23,304 bases of DNA from Sphingomonadales bacterium UBA6157 (GTDB lineage: Bacteria > Pseudomonadota > Alphaproteobacteria > Sphingomonadales > Sphingomonadaceae): contig DIUN01000010.1 in NCBI GenBank assembly GCA_002423025.1, positions 331 to 23,634 of the forward strand, read 5' to 3'. Below the pieces are notes generated by a model that saw nothing but the letters and a program-made list of their open reading frames with translations, was not told the origin of the DNA and did no database searches. How positions within the stretch are numbered: the first letter of the stretch is position 1; each line of letters begins with the position of its first letter. The position numbers were made by a program, and so were the translations under genes. Positions 6,910-14,511 of this stretch are shown piece by piece.

Positions 6910-9021
6910 ATGACATTCACGCTGCGCGCCTCTGCGCTTCTCGCCACAGCCACGCTTGGCCTCTCCGCCGCCCCCGTCCATGCTGAAGCCGCCCCTACGG
7001 CCAGCCCAGTGGAAACCATCGTCGTCATCGCTGCCCGCGAGGCTCCCGCGACGCTGCTCACCGCGCTCCAGCCCTCGCGGGATGGCCGGCTGGCGACGTT
7101 GCCGGACCTGTTCCGCGCGGCCCCCGGCATTCTTGTCGAGCCGGTTTTCGGCGGGGTCGATCATCCCCGGCTCGCCATTCGCGGCTCCGGGCTCCAACGC
7201 GGCACCATGCCGGCCGGGCGCGGCATCGAGCTGCGGCTCGATGGCCTGCCCATGACCTTTGCCGATACCAGCTTTGATTTCGTCGAGTGGATCGAGCCGC
7301 TGAGCTTTGCCTCCGTGCGCACGCTGCGTGGTGGCCGGGGCGCGCTTGCCGCCGCCACGGCGCTCGGCGGCGTCATCGATTTTCGCGGCCAGACCGGGGA
7401 TGGCCCGCTCGGCGGCACCGCCCGTGCCGAGGCCGGCAGCTTTGGCAACCGCCGTGGCCAGCTGGCCTTTGGCGGCGGAGATGACGCCGCCGGCGGCTTT
7501 GTCTCGGGCAGCTGGTTCCGCCAGCAAGGCTTTCGCGCCCAAAATGCGCAGGATGCCTGGCGTAGCTATGCCAACGCTTATGTCGGCCTGGCGCCGGGCG
7601 TGCGGCTGACCGGCAGCTTCCTGTGGAGCAACAGCCTGCTCGCCTTGCCCGGCCCACAGACACTGGCGCAGATCGCCGCCGGGGACCGCAGCGCCCAGCC
7701 CGGCAATGTGCTCGGCAACTGGCAGCGCCGCGCCGAGCGCACGCGCGGCAGCCTCGGCCTTGCCATCGACAGCGGCGCCACCCGCTTCGATGCCGCTGTA
7801 GCGCTGATGCAGACGGACGTGGATTTCCGCCGCCGCGATGTGCAGGTCGAGGCCAATCGGGATTGGTCGGCCACTGCCCGGCTGGCGCAGGACGTGGCGC
7901 TGGCGGGGGATGTCGCGACGCTGGCGCTCGATGCCGTGTGGCAGGATGGCCAGCGCAGCCAGCAGCTCTATCTCAACGGCGGCGGCACCATGCCCAGCTT
8001 CACCGGCAACCCGGGGCGGCTCTGGGCCGATAACCGGCTAGATGCCACGCGGTTCTCCATGGTCGCCAGCCTGCGCGCGCCACTGGGGGCAGAGCTGATG
8101 GCAGAGCTTGCAGCCGGCTTTGCCCGCCATGGGCGACGCATCACCGATGCCTTCACGCCGCGCGCCGCCCGCCCGGCGGCGGTGCTGGACCGGAGCTACG
8201 CCGGCTTCACCGGCCTTGCCGTGCTCTCCCGGCAGATTGCCCCCGGCCTTTCGCTGTTCGGCAGCGTCAGCCATGTCATGGAGCCGCCCACCTTCGATCT
8301 GCTGTTCATCAACGCCGCGGGCACAGGCGTGGGCGATGCGCTGGTCGATGGCGCCAGCCCGCGCCGGCCGCTGATCACCGATCTTGATGCCCAGCACGCC
8401 ACCACGGCGGAAATCGGCCTCAAGGGCCGGGCCGGGCCGGTCGATCTCGATATCACGCTGTATCGCGGCTGGCTCACCGGCGAGTTCGTCTCCACGGCGG
8501 ATTTCGTGGCGCAGGTCGTCTCCTCGGTGGGCAACGCCGGCCAGACCCGGCGCTGGGGCGTGGAAGCCTCGGCAGAGGCCCGGCTCGCCCGGCCCGGCCT
8601 GCAAACAGGGGACAGCCTGGGCTTTGATGCCCGCTGGACCTTTACCGATGCGCGCTTTGCCAATGATCCGCTGTTCGGCAACCGCCGCCTGCCGATCCTG
8701 CCGCCGCATGTCATCGGGCTGGGGCTGGCCTATGATGCGCCGCAGGGCCTTACCGGGGCGGTGTTCGCCAGCATCGTGCCACAGGGCGGCTTTGCCGATT
8801 ATGCCGGCACGCTGCGCGCCGGCGGCTATGCCACGCTCGGCGCCCGCGCGGCCTTCAAGCTGCGGAAAGCCATGCTGTTCATCGAGGGCCGCAACCTGAC
8901 GGACAAGCGCTACGCCGCCACTGTCATCGCCGCCCAGAACAACCTCGCCGGGCTCGATTCCGCCACGTTCGCGCCGGGCGAGGGCCGCGCTGTCACCATC
9001 GGCCTGGAGGCGGGTTTCTAG
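6910..9021 (+). CDS. FecA-like TonB-dependent outer-membrane receptor (second of two)
   Basis: A 703-residue receptor with a signal peptide (1-25, ending APVHA) and a TonB-box-like ETIVVIA at 35-41. The plug contains RLAIRGSGLQRGTMPAGRG, ELRLDGLPMTFADTSFDFVE and RTLRGGRGALAAATALGGVI, and the barrel ends in GLEAGF. It lacks an N-terminal signalling domain. It is related in layout to the receptor two genes upstream (RGSG, then R-G then D-G-P/L in the plug, and RNLxDKR near the C-terminus), but the two are clearly divergent and not a recent duplication. A GAGGA ribosome-binding site (6896-6900) lies nine bases before the ATG; 63 bases separate it from the DUF1775 gene. Copper or metallophore import is inferred from the neighbours. 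No cognate TonB/ExbBD genes are in the window. Confidence 0.91.
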   Translation: MTFTLRASALLATATLGLSAAPVHAEAAPTASPVETIVVIAAREAPATLLTALQPSRDGRLATLPDLFRAAPGILVEPVFGGVDHPRLAIRGSGLQRGTMPAGRGIELRLDGLPMTFADTSFDFVEWIEPLSFASVRTLRGGRGALAAATALGGVIDFRGQTGDGPLGGTARAEAGSFGNRRGQLAFGGGDDAAGGFVSGSWFRQQGFRAQNAQDAWRSYANAYVGLAPGVRLTGSFLWSNSLLALPGPQTLAQIAAGDRSAQPGNVLGNWQRRAERTRGSLGLAIDSGATRFDAAVALMQTDVDFRRRDVQVEANRDWSATARLAQDVALAGDVATLALDAVWQDGQRSQQLYLNGGGTMPSFTGNPGRLWADNRLDATRFSMVASLRAPLGAELMAELAAGFARHGRRITDAFTPRAARPAAVLDRSYAGFTGLAVLSRQIAPGLSLFGSVSHVMEPPTFDLLFINAAGTGVGDALVDGASPRRPLITDLDAQHATTAEIGLKGRAGPVDLDITLYRGWLTGEFVSTADFVAQVVSSVGNAGQTRRWGVEASAEARLARPGLQTGDSLGFDARWTFTDARFANDPLFGNRRLPILPPHVIGLGLAYDAPQGLTGAVFASIVPQGGFADYAGTLRAGGYATLGARAAFKLRKAMLFIEGRNLTDKRYAATVIAAQNNLAGLDSATFAPGEGRAVTIGLEAGF

Positions 9022-9037
9022 CGCTAGTCACCGCCAA

Positions 9038-9065
9038 GGGGGGCTGGCCGGAGCCGGCTCCCCCT
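9038..9065. terminator. Possible shared hairpin between convergent genes
   Basis: The 60-base gap between the second receptor and kup, which converge, holds a G-run at 9038-9043, the perfect palindrome GGAGCCGGCTCC at 9050-9061 and a following C-run. Together they can fold into a GC-rich stem. There is no T-run on either side, so intrinsic termination is uncertain. Confidence 0.3.
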
Positions 9066-9081
9066 GGCCGAAGGGGGGCAA

Positions 9082-10968
9082 TCAGATCTCCACCTGGCTG
9101 CCCAGCTCCACCACCCGGTTGCTCGGCAGCTTGAAGAAGGCCATGGCGCTCTCGGCGTTGCGCACCATCAGGGCGAAAAGATGCTCGCGCCAGAGCGACA
9201 TTCCCGGCCGCTCCGCGCTGAGCAGCGTCTGGCGGCCAAGGAAGAAGCTTGTTTCCATCATGCGGAACGCCGGGCCGCAGCCTTTCACCTGCTGCAGGTC
9301 GCGCGGCACATCCACATCCTGCATGAAGCCATAGTGCAGTATGATCCGCCAGAAGCCATTGCCAAGGTCGTGCACCTCGCTGCGCGCGTTCTGCTCGATG
9401 GTCGGTACATTGCCCACGCGCACGGTGAGCAGGATGATCCGCTCGTGCAGCACGCGGTTGTGCTTGAGGTTGTGCAGCAGCGCCGGCGGCACGCCTTGCG
9501 CGCTCGAGTCCATGAACACCGCCGTGCCGGCCACCGGGGCTGCCGCGCTTTTGGCCGAGCGCACGAACACATCGAGCGGCATCGCCGTTTCCGCCAGCCG
9601 GCTCCGCATCAGCGCCCGGCCCCGCGACCATGTGGTGAGCAGGGTGAAGACAACCGCACCCACCAGTAGCGGAAACCAGCCGCCATCGGGGATCTTGGTG
9701 AGGTTGGAGGCCAGATAGGCGCCATCGATGAGAAGGAAGGTGACGGTGAACAGCCCCGCAAGCCAGCGGTTCCAGCGCCAGACGGTAAAGGCCAGGATGC
9801 TCACCATGCAGGTGGTGATGAACATGGTGCCCGTGACAGCAATGCCATAGGCCGAGGCCAGTGACGTGGAGCTGCCAAAGCCCACAACCAGCAGCATGAC
9901 CATGCCGAGCAGCGCCCAATTGATGATGGGGATGTAGATCTGCCCCTCGGCCCTGGCGCTGGTGTGCAGGATCTTCATTCTTGGCAGATAGCCAAGCTGC
10001 ACGGCTTGCTGCGTGACCGAAAATGCGCCGGAAATCACCGCCTGGCTGGCGATGATCGTGGCCATGGTGGCCAGCGCCACCAGCGGCAGCCGGGCCCATT
10101 CAGGCGCCATCAGGTAGAAGGGGTTGGCAATGGCCTCGGGCGTCGAGAGCAGCAGCGCGCCCTGGCCCATGTAGTTGAGCATCAGGCATGGAAAGACGAG
10201 ATAAAGCCATGAAACCGCGATCGGCTTGCGGCCGAAATGCCCCATGTCCGCATACAGTGTCTCAGCGCCGGTGACGGCCAGCACGATCGAGCCTAGCGCC
10301 AGAAACGCCAGTCCGGGGTCCGCCAGGAAGAAGTGAAAGGCCCAATAGGGATTGAGGATGCCCAGGATCTCCGGGTGGCTGGCAATGTTGCTGATCCCGA
10401 GCAGCGCCAGCACGGCGAAGTAAACGAGCACGATCGGCCCGAACACGGTGCCGACCTTGGCGGTGCCACGCGCCTGGATGAGGAACAGGCCGATCAGCAC
10501 GCCAATGGCGATCGGCAGCACAAGCGGTTGCAGCCCGGCTTCCACCACCGTCAACCCCTCCACCGCCGAGAGCACCGAGATCGCCGGAGTGATGATCGCA
10601 TCGCCATAGAACAGCGCGGTGGCGAACACTCCGAGCAGCACCACGGTGGCAGCGCGGCGGCCTGAGCCGGTCGCTCGCGTCAGCAGCGCCAGCAGCGCCA
10701 GGCTGCCGCCCTCACCATGGTTGTCGGCTCGAAGGGTGATGAGCACATATTTCAGCGTCACGATGAGGGTCATCGTCCAGAACACCAGGCTCAGCACGCC
10801 AAAGATGTGCGGCTGGTCCACGGTGAGCGGATTGGCGCCGATGAAGCTCTCCTTCATGGCGTAAAGCGGGCTGGTGCCGATGTCGCCGAACACCACGCCG
10901 ATCGCGCCGAGCGCCAGCTTTGGCAAGCTATCGGCTGGGCCAGCTTTCGGTTGTATCTGTGTCGTCAT
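9082..10968 (-). CDS. kup: KUP-family potassium uptake transporter
   Basis: A 628-residue transporter, close to the roughly 620 of E. coli Kup. It carries the family signature GVVFGDIGTSPLYAMKESF at 24-42, then about twelve hydrophobic helices (examples: ALFYGDAIITPAISVLSAVE, VTGAETLYADMGHFGRKPI, LNYMGQGALLL, ASQAVISGAFSVTQQAVQLG). A cytoplasmic C-terminal domain of roughly 180 residues follows and ends RVVELGSQVEI. KUP proteins import K+ with protons across the inner membrane. The ATG at 10968 is preferred over an upstream in-frame start near 11028 because a GGAAAG ribosome-binding sequence precedes it and the extra 20 residues are not family-like. The gene diverges from a kdpD-like/kdpE pair across 154 bases, which suggests that this pair may regulate it. 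Confidence 0.95.
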   Translation of the reverse strand: MTTQIQPKAGPADSLPKLALGAIGVVFGDIGTSPLYAMKESFIGANPLTVDQPHIFGVLSLVFWTMTLIVTLKYVLITLRADNHGEGGSLALLALLTRATGSGRRAATVVLLGVFATALFYGDAIITPAISVLSAVEGLTVVEAGLQPLVLPIAIGVLIGLFLIQARGTAKVGTVFGPIVLVYFAVLALLGISNIASHPEILGILNPYWAFHFFLADPGLAFLALGSIVLAVTGAETLYADMGHFGRKPIAVSWLYLVFPCLMLNYMGQGALLLSTPEAIANPFYLMAPEWARLPLVALATMATIIASQAVISGAFSVTQQAVQLGYLPRMKILHTSARAEGQIYIPIINWALLGMVMLLVVGFGSSTSLASAYGIAVTGTMFITTCMVSILAFTVWRWNRWLAGLFTVTFLLIDGAYLASNLTKIPDGGWFPLLVGAVVFTLLTTWSRGRALMRSRLAETAMPLDVFVRSAKSAAAPVAGTAVFMDSSAQGVPPALLHNLKHNRVLHERIILLTVRVGNVPTIEQNARSEVHDLGNGFWRIILHYGFMQDVDVPRDLQQVKGCGPAFRMMETSFFLGRQTLLSAERPGMSLWREHLFALMVRNAESAMAFFKLPSNRVVELGSQVEI

Positions 10969-11122
10969 CTGTTGCGGCTTTCCTGATGCAAGCGAGCCGC
11001 TGCCATGCACCCGCCCACCATCAGGCAACGAGGGGGCATTTGTGGCGGCGCCATAAGCATTTCGTAAAGTCGGCCGCCCGGGACTCGACGCGGCAGGGGC
11101 AAGCGCGCCTCATGGGCTGAGC
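10969..11122. promoter_or_regulatory. Divergent kup / kdpD control region with a direct repeat
   Basis: This spacer must hold both promoters. It is GC-rich except for an island at about 11036-11070. In it, GCATTTG (11036-11042) and GCATTTC (11057-11063) form direct repeats 21 bases apart, two helical turns. OmpR-family regulators such as KdpE usually bind tandem repeats on one face of the helix, so this is a candidate operator. I could not fix -35/-10 boxes with confidence. Confidence 0.4.
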
Positions 11123-12637
11123 ATGAAACCCCCCGGCCAGCCCCTTGCGCGCCCACCGGCGCCCCGCGCCTATGCCGAAACGCTGCTGATGGTGGCCGGC
11201 GTGACGGCGCTCGGGCTGGTCGCGGCGCCGATGCTGCCGGCGTCGGCGATGGACCTGGCCTATCTGGTGCCGGTGCTGGCTGCCGCCAGCCTCCATGGCC
11301 TGCGCTGCGGCGTGGTCGCCAGCCTTGCTTCGGCGCTGGCTTACAATTTCTTCTACACGGCGCCGCGTTACACCTTCCGCATCGATGATCCGGGCAATGT
11401 CGTCACTGTGCTGGTGCTGGCCGGCGTGGCGCTGTTCACCAGCCGGCTGACCGCACGGATCCGCGATGAAGCCGCCTTTGCTGCTGAACAGGCCCGGCAA
11501 AATGCCGTCCTCGCCGGCTTCGCCGCGCAGCTGGCAGCGGCGGATACGTCAGCGCACATTGGCGAGGCGCTGTGCCGGGAGGTGGCCGGGCTGTTCGGCG
11601 TGAATACGCTGCTGCTGGCGCTTGCTGTCGAAACGCCGCCGGCGCTGCTGGCCGCCGTGCCGCCCCGCATACAGTTGCCCCAAGGCCTTGAGGCCGAGGC
11701 TGCCGAGGCTGCCCGCGCCAGCGGCCTGCCGGGAGGCCGCCACACCGATATGCTGCGCGCCGCTGATTGGCAGTTTCACCCGCTGCTCGCCGCCGGGCCT
11801 GCGCAGGCCGTGCTCGGCCTGGCTCGCGATGACGGCCGCCCGCCGATTGCCGAGGCAGACCGCGCCCTGCTCGCCGGCCTGCTCGCCCAGGCGGCGCTGG
11901 CGCTGGAGCGCGAGCGGCTGGCCGGCGAGATGCGTGACCTGGCGCAATTGCGCGAGCGGGACAGGCTGCGAGGCGCGCTGCTCTCATCGGTGGGCCACGA
12001 TCTGCGCACGCCGCTCACCGCCATCTTTGCCGCTACGGCGGCGCTGGCCCGCACCAGCGCCACCGGCCCGCTCATCGCGACTCTGGACAGCGCCGCGCGC
12101 CAGCTCGATCGCTACATCGCCAACCTGCTGGACATGACGCGAATCGAGGCCGGCGCCATCCGGCTGAATATCCAACCGCTGGACCTGACCGATGCAGTTG
12201 CCGCCGCGGTGCGGGAGCTGCCGCCCGGCCAAGCCCCGCACATCGCAGTCGCGGCTGACCTGCCGCTGGTGCGGCTCGACCCGCAGCTGTTCCACCACTG
12301 CCTGATCAATCTGCTCGACAATGCCGCCAAGCATGGCGGGCCGGAGGGGGACATCACCATCACAGCCTTGCGCGAGGCCGGCGGCATGATGCTTTCGGTC
12401 TCCGATAGCGGCCCCGGCCTGCCGCCGGGCAGCGAGACGCGGGTATTCGAGACCTTCAACAGGCTGGAAGGCTCGGATCGCAGCCAGGGTGCCGGGCTCG
12501 GCCTCTCCATCGTCAAGGGCTTTGCCGAGGCAATGGGTGCCAGCGTGGCGGCCCGCAACCGCGCAGGCGGCGGCGCTGCGTTCGATCTGCATTTTCCCGC
12601 CGCACTGCTGGTCGATCTCGATGGAGCCGAGGCATGA
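11123..12637 (+). CDS. kdpD: Short KdpD-like sensor histidine kinase lacking the N-terminal sensor half
   Basis: A 504-residue kinase matching only the C-terminal half of KdpD (E. coli KdpD is 894 residues). Four transmembrane helices of the DUF4118 type lie at about 18-108, including HGLRCGVVASLASALAYNFF, a KdpD-like block. A GAF-like region follows (about 130-262), then the dimerisation/phosphoacceptor helix SSVGHDLRTPLTAIFA with H292, the N-box LINLLDNAAKH with N400, DSGPGLPPG (428-436) and the G-box GAGLGLSIV (456-464). The cytoplasmic KdpD sensor domain, with its nucleotide-binding motif and the Usp domain, is absent, and the upstream DNA does not encode it. The gene overlaps kdpE by four bases (ATGA). 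Potassium responsiveness is inferred from homology and from kup facing it; kdpFABC is not in the window. Confidence 0.87.
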   Translation: MKPPGQPLARPPAPRAYAETLLMVAGVTALGLVAAPMLPASAMDLAYLVPVLAAASLHGLRCGVVASLASALAYNFFYTAPRYTFRIDDPGNVVTVLVLAGVALFTSRLTARIRDEAAFAAEQARQNAVLAGFAAQLAAADTSAHIGEALCREVAGLFGVNTLLLALAVETPPALLAAVPPRIQLPQGLEAEAAEAARASGLPGGRHTDMLRAADWQFHPLLAAGPAQAVLGLARDDGRPPIAEADRALLAGLLAQAALALERERLAGEMRDLAQLRERDRLRGALLSSVGHDLRTPLTAIFAATAALARTSATGPLIATLDSAARQLDRYIANLLDMTRIEAGAIRLNIQPLDLTDAVAAAVRELPPGQAPHIAVAADLPLVRLDPQLFHHCLINLLDNAAKHGGPEGDITITALREAGGMMLSVSDSGPGLPPGSETRVFETFNRLEGSDRSQGAGLGLSIVKGFAEAMGASVAARNRAGGGAAFDLHFPAALLVDLDGAEA

Positions 12638-13326
12638 CGATGGCCGCCAAAATCCTGGTGGTGGACGATGAGCCAGCCATCCGCCGGCTGCTGGAGGCAA
12701 CGCTGGAACACGCCGGATACCGTGTCGTGGCGGCCGGCACCGGGCGCGAGGCGCTCAACCTGATCGACATCGAAAAGCCCGATCTTGTGCTGCTCGATCT
12801 CGGCCTGCCGGATCGGGACGGGCTGGGGCTGCTGCCGCTCATCCAGGCCGGCGGCGGCACCCGCGCCATCGTCGTCTCGGCGCGTGAGGCCGTTGACGAC
12901 ATCATTGCCGCGCTCGATCTGGGGGCGATCGATTATATCACCAAGCCGTTCGATACCGCCGAGCTGCTGGCCCGGATCCGCGCCGCGCTGCGCCAGCAAC
13001 TCGCCAGCCAGGCCGAGCGCCGCCAGGTACAGTCCGGAGAACTGAGCATCGACCTGCTCGACAGGCGGGTGCTGCGCGGCGGCAGTCCTGTGCACCTCAC
13101 CCCCAAGGAATATGGCGTGCTGGCGGCACTGGCCCGCCACCCTGGCCGTGTCATCACCCATGGCCAGCTGCTCCGCACGGTCTGGGGGCCGGCACAGGCC
13201 GATCATGTCGAATATCTGCGCATTGCTGTGCGGGGCTTGCGCCAGAAGATCGAGCCGGACCCGGCCCGGCCCCGGCTGGTCATCAACGAGCCCGGCGTCG
13301 GCTACAGGCTTGAGATGGAAGCCTGA
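12634..13326 (+). CDS. kdpE: KdpE-like OmpR-family response regulator
   Basis: A 230-residue regulator. The receiver domain (about 5-118) has the acidic pair D11-D12 (ILVVDDEP), phosphoacceptor D55 (LVLLDLGLPDRDG), S82 and K104 (DYITKPF). The winged-helix DNA-binding domain (about 133-228) has HLTPKEYGVLAALARHPG, VITHGQLLRTVWG and VEYLRIAVRGLRQKIE, ending in NEPGVGYRL. The WG-then-VEYLR spacing and KIEPDP block are KdpE-like. It overlaps the kinase gene by the ATGA arrangement, so the two are translated together. In most bacteria KdpE activates kdpFABC; the only K+ transporter gene next to it here is the divergent kup. Confidence 0.92.
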   Translation: MTMAAKILVVDDEPAIRRLLEATLEHAGYRVVAAGTGREALNLIDIEKPDLVLLDLGLPDRDGLGLLPLIQAGGGTRAIVVSAREAVDDIIAALDLGAIDYITKPFDTAELLARIRAALRQQLASQAERRQVQSGELSIDLLDRRVLRGGSPVHLTPKEYGVLAALARHPGRVITHGQLLRTVWGPAQADHVEYLRIAVRGLRQKIEPDPARPRLVINEPGVGYRLEMEA

Positions 13327-13342
13327 CGCGCATCTTGCGGCC

Positions 13343-13379
13343 TCTGGATTTCAGGCGGGAATTCCTTAAACAATCCAGA
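13343..13379 (+). repeat. Inverted repeat before the exported-protein gene
   Basis: A perfect 8-base inverted repeat, TCTGGATT at 13343-13350 and AATCCAGA at 13372-13379, flanks a 21-base spacer that is AT-richer than its surroundings. The right arm touches the ATG at 13380. It could be an operator for a dimeric regulator or a stem-loop hiding the start codon. It sits in the 53-base gap after kdpE. Confidence 0.45.
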
Positions 13380-13958
13380 ATGTCACTTCCCGAACTCCGC
13401 GCCACCTTGATGTTGCTGGGAGCGCTGGCGCTGCCGATGGTGGCGCAAGCGCAGGAGCCCATTATGTCGACCCCGGACGCTGAAGCTGCCGCGCGGGCGG
13501 CGCTTCCCGAGGGCACCCGCGTCGTCATCCGCATCGAGGAGGCGCTGTCCTCGAAAACCGCAAAGCGTGGGGATCGCTTCCCCATCTCGCTGGTCGAGGA
13601 TCTCAGCCTTGGCGGGCGGGCGGTGGTCGCGGCCGGCACCATGGGGGTTGGTGAAGTCATCCACGCCGCCGGCAAGGGCTTTGGCGGCCGGGCCGGCGAG
13701 CTGATCGTGGCGGCGCGGTATCTCGATGTCGGTGGCCGCAGGCTGCCGCTGCGCGGCTTCCGCATCAACAGCGCCGGGGCCAACAACACCGGCGAGGCGA
13801 TTGCCGCCTCCATCGCCATTCCGCTGGCCGGCCTGTTTGTCACCGGCTCCAGCGCCGATATTGCCGCAGGCCAGATAGCCGAGGCAAAAACGTCACAAAG
13901 CTTTGCGACGGATGTACCGAGTATCACCACCACGAACCAGCAGGGGATGACCGAATGA
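13380..13958 (+). CDS. Exported protein of unknown function
   Basis: A 192-residue protein with a clear signal peptide (MSLPELRATLMLLGALALPM, then VAQA, cut near 24/25). The mature part has a compact core at about 43-127: LPEGTRVVIRIEEALSSKTA, KRGDRFPISLVED, VVAAGTMGVGEVIHA, FGGRAGELIVAARYLDVGG and RLPLRGF. This alternation of short strands with GT and GG turns suggests a small beta-barrel. A hydrophobic glycine/alanine segment follows at about 137-157, and the C-terminus is serine/threonine-rich. I have seen similar unnamed proteins in alphaproteobacteria but cannot give a function. The ATG at 13380 gives a clean signal peptide; a TTG at 13335 would not. Its stop overlaps the next gene by ATGA, so the two proteins probably act together in the periplasm or at the outer membrane. 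Confidence 0.8.
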   Translation: MSLPELRATLMLLGALALPMVAQAQEPIMSTPDAEAAARAALPEGTRVVIRIEEALSSKTAKRGDRFPISLVEDLSLGGRAVVAAGTMGVGEVIHAAGKGFGGRAGELIVAARYLDVGGRRLPLRGFRINSAGANNTGEAIAASIAIPLAGLFVTGSSADIAAGQIAEAKTSQSFATDVPSITTTNQQGMTE

Positions 13959-14449
13959 CCAGCCTGAAGATTGTTGCCGCCAGCATCCTGCTGGCCGCGC
14001 TGCCAGCCGCACCGGCGCTTGCCGCCACCACCAAGGGCAGCCCGGCCCCGGCCACGCTTCCCGCCGCGCCGGAAGGGCAGGGGCAGATCATCTTCTGGCG
14101 GTCGGGCACCATGGTGGGCGCCGCCATGGGCTGCGGCGTCAACATCGGCACGGAGCGGATCAGCGCGCTCGGCGCCGGCAAGTATTTCATCCTGAACCTG
14201 GCGCCGGGCGCTTATGAGTTCAACGCCAAGAGCGAAGCCAAGGATGTGCTCAACCTCGAAGTCGAGCCCGGCGAAACCTACCATGTGAAGTGCACGATCC
14301 GCATGGGCCTGATGTCCGGCCGCCCCAACCTCTCGCCCTCCAACGTCGCCGAGTTCAACGAGAAGCGCGACGGCCTGAAGTATGTCGACAGCGACGACAT
14401 CGGCCCCAAGGTCCTCGCCGATCCGGGCATCGCGGCACCGGCCAGCTGA
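13955..14449 (+). CDS. DUF2846-like exported protein
   Basis: A 164-residue protein with a signal peptide (1-23, ending APALA). The body resembles DUF2846: GQIIFWRSGTMVGAAMGCGV (residues 43-62), an IGTERISALGAGKYFILNL block, APGAYEFNAKSE, LEVEPGETYHVKCTI and RPNLSPSNVAEFNE. The family is a predicted small beta-sandwich, often a lipoprotein, of unknown function; here the signal peptide lacks a lipobox cysteine, so the protein is probably soluble in the periplasm. C61 and C97 could form a disulphide. A GGGGA sequence before the ATG and the ATGA overlap couple it to the preceding exported-protein gene. The family call is by eye. Confidence 0.82.
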   Translation: MTSLKIVAASILLAALPAAPALAATTKGSPAPATLPAAPEGQGQIIFWRSGTMVGAAMGCGVNIGTERISALGAGKYFILNLAPGAYEFNAKSEAKDVLNLEVEPGETYHVKCTIRMGLMSGRPNLSPSNVAEFNEKRDGLKYVDSDDIGPKVLADPGIAAPAS

Positions 14450-14466
14450 GGCAAACTGAGGCAAAC
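14447..14466 (+). repeat. Tandem 10-base duplication at the DUF2846 stop codon
   Basis: TGAGGCAAAC occurs twice in a row (14447-14456 and 14457-14466). The first copy contains the stop codon. It looks like a small slippage duplication with no evident role. Confidence 0.6.
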
Positions 14467-14480
14467 CGAGACCGGGCATC

Positions 14481-14508
14481 GCCGGGGCTGTGGCAGCACA
14501 GCTCCGGC
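14481..14508. terminator. Strong hairpin between convergent DUF2846 and rnhA genes
   Basis: The arms GCCGGGGCTGTG (14481-14492) and CACAGCTCCGGC (14497-14508) pair over 12 positions with one G-T pair and a four-base GCAG loop. It lies between two convergent stop codons, 31 bases after one and three bases after the other. Only two T residues follow on the plus strand, so termination may need Rho, but position and stability support a shared terminator. Confidence 0.65.
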
Positions 14509-14511
14509 TTG

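Noticed and set aside
6298..7542. A 414-codon minus-strand frame across the DUF1775 gene and the second receptor
   Set aside because: Antisense shadow of two well-supported genes; no family resemblance.
11029..11122. A separate gene for the missing KdpD sensor half upstream of the kinase
   Set aside because: Only 154 bases separate the kinase from kup and no KdpD N-terminal motif is found on either strand there.
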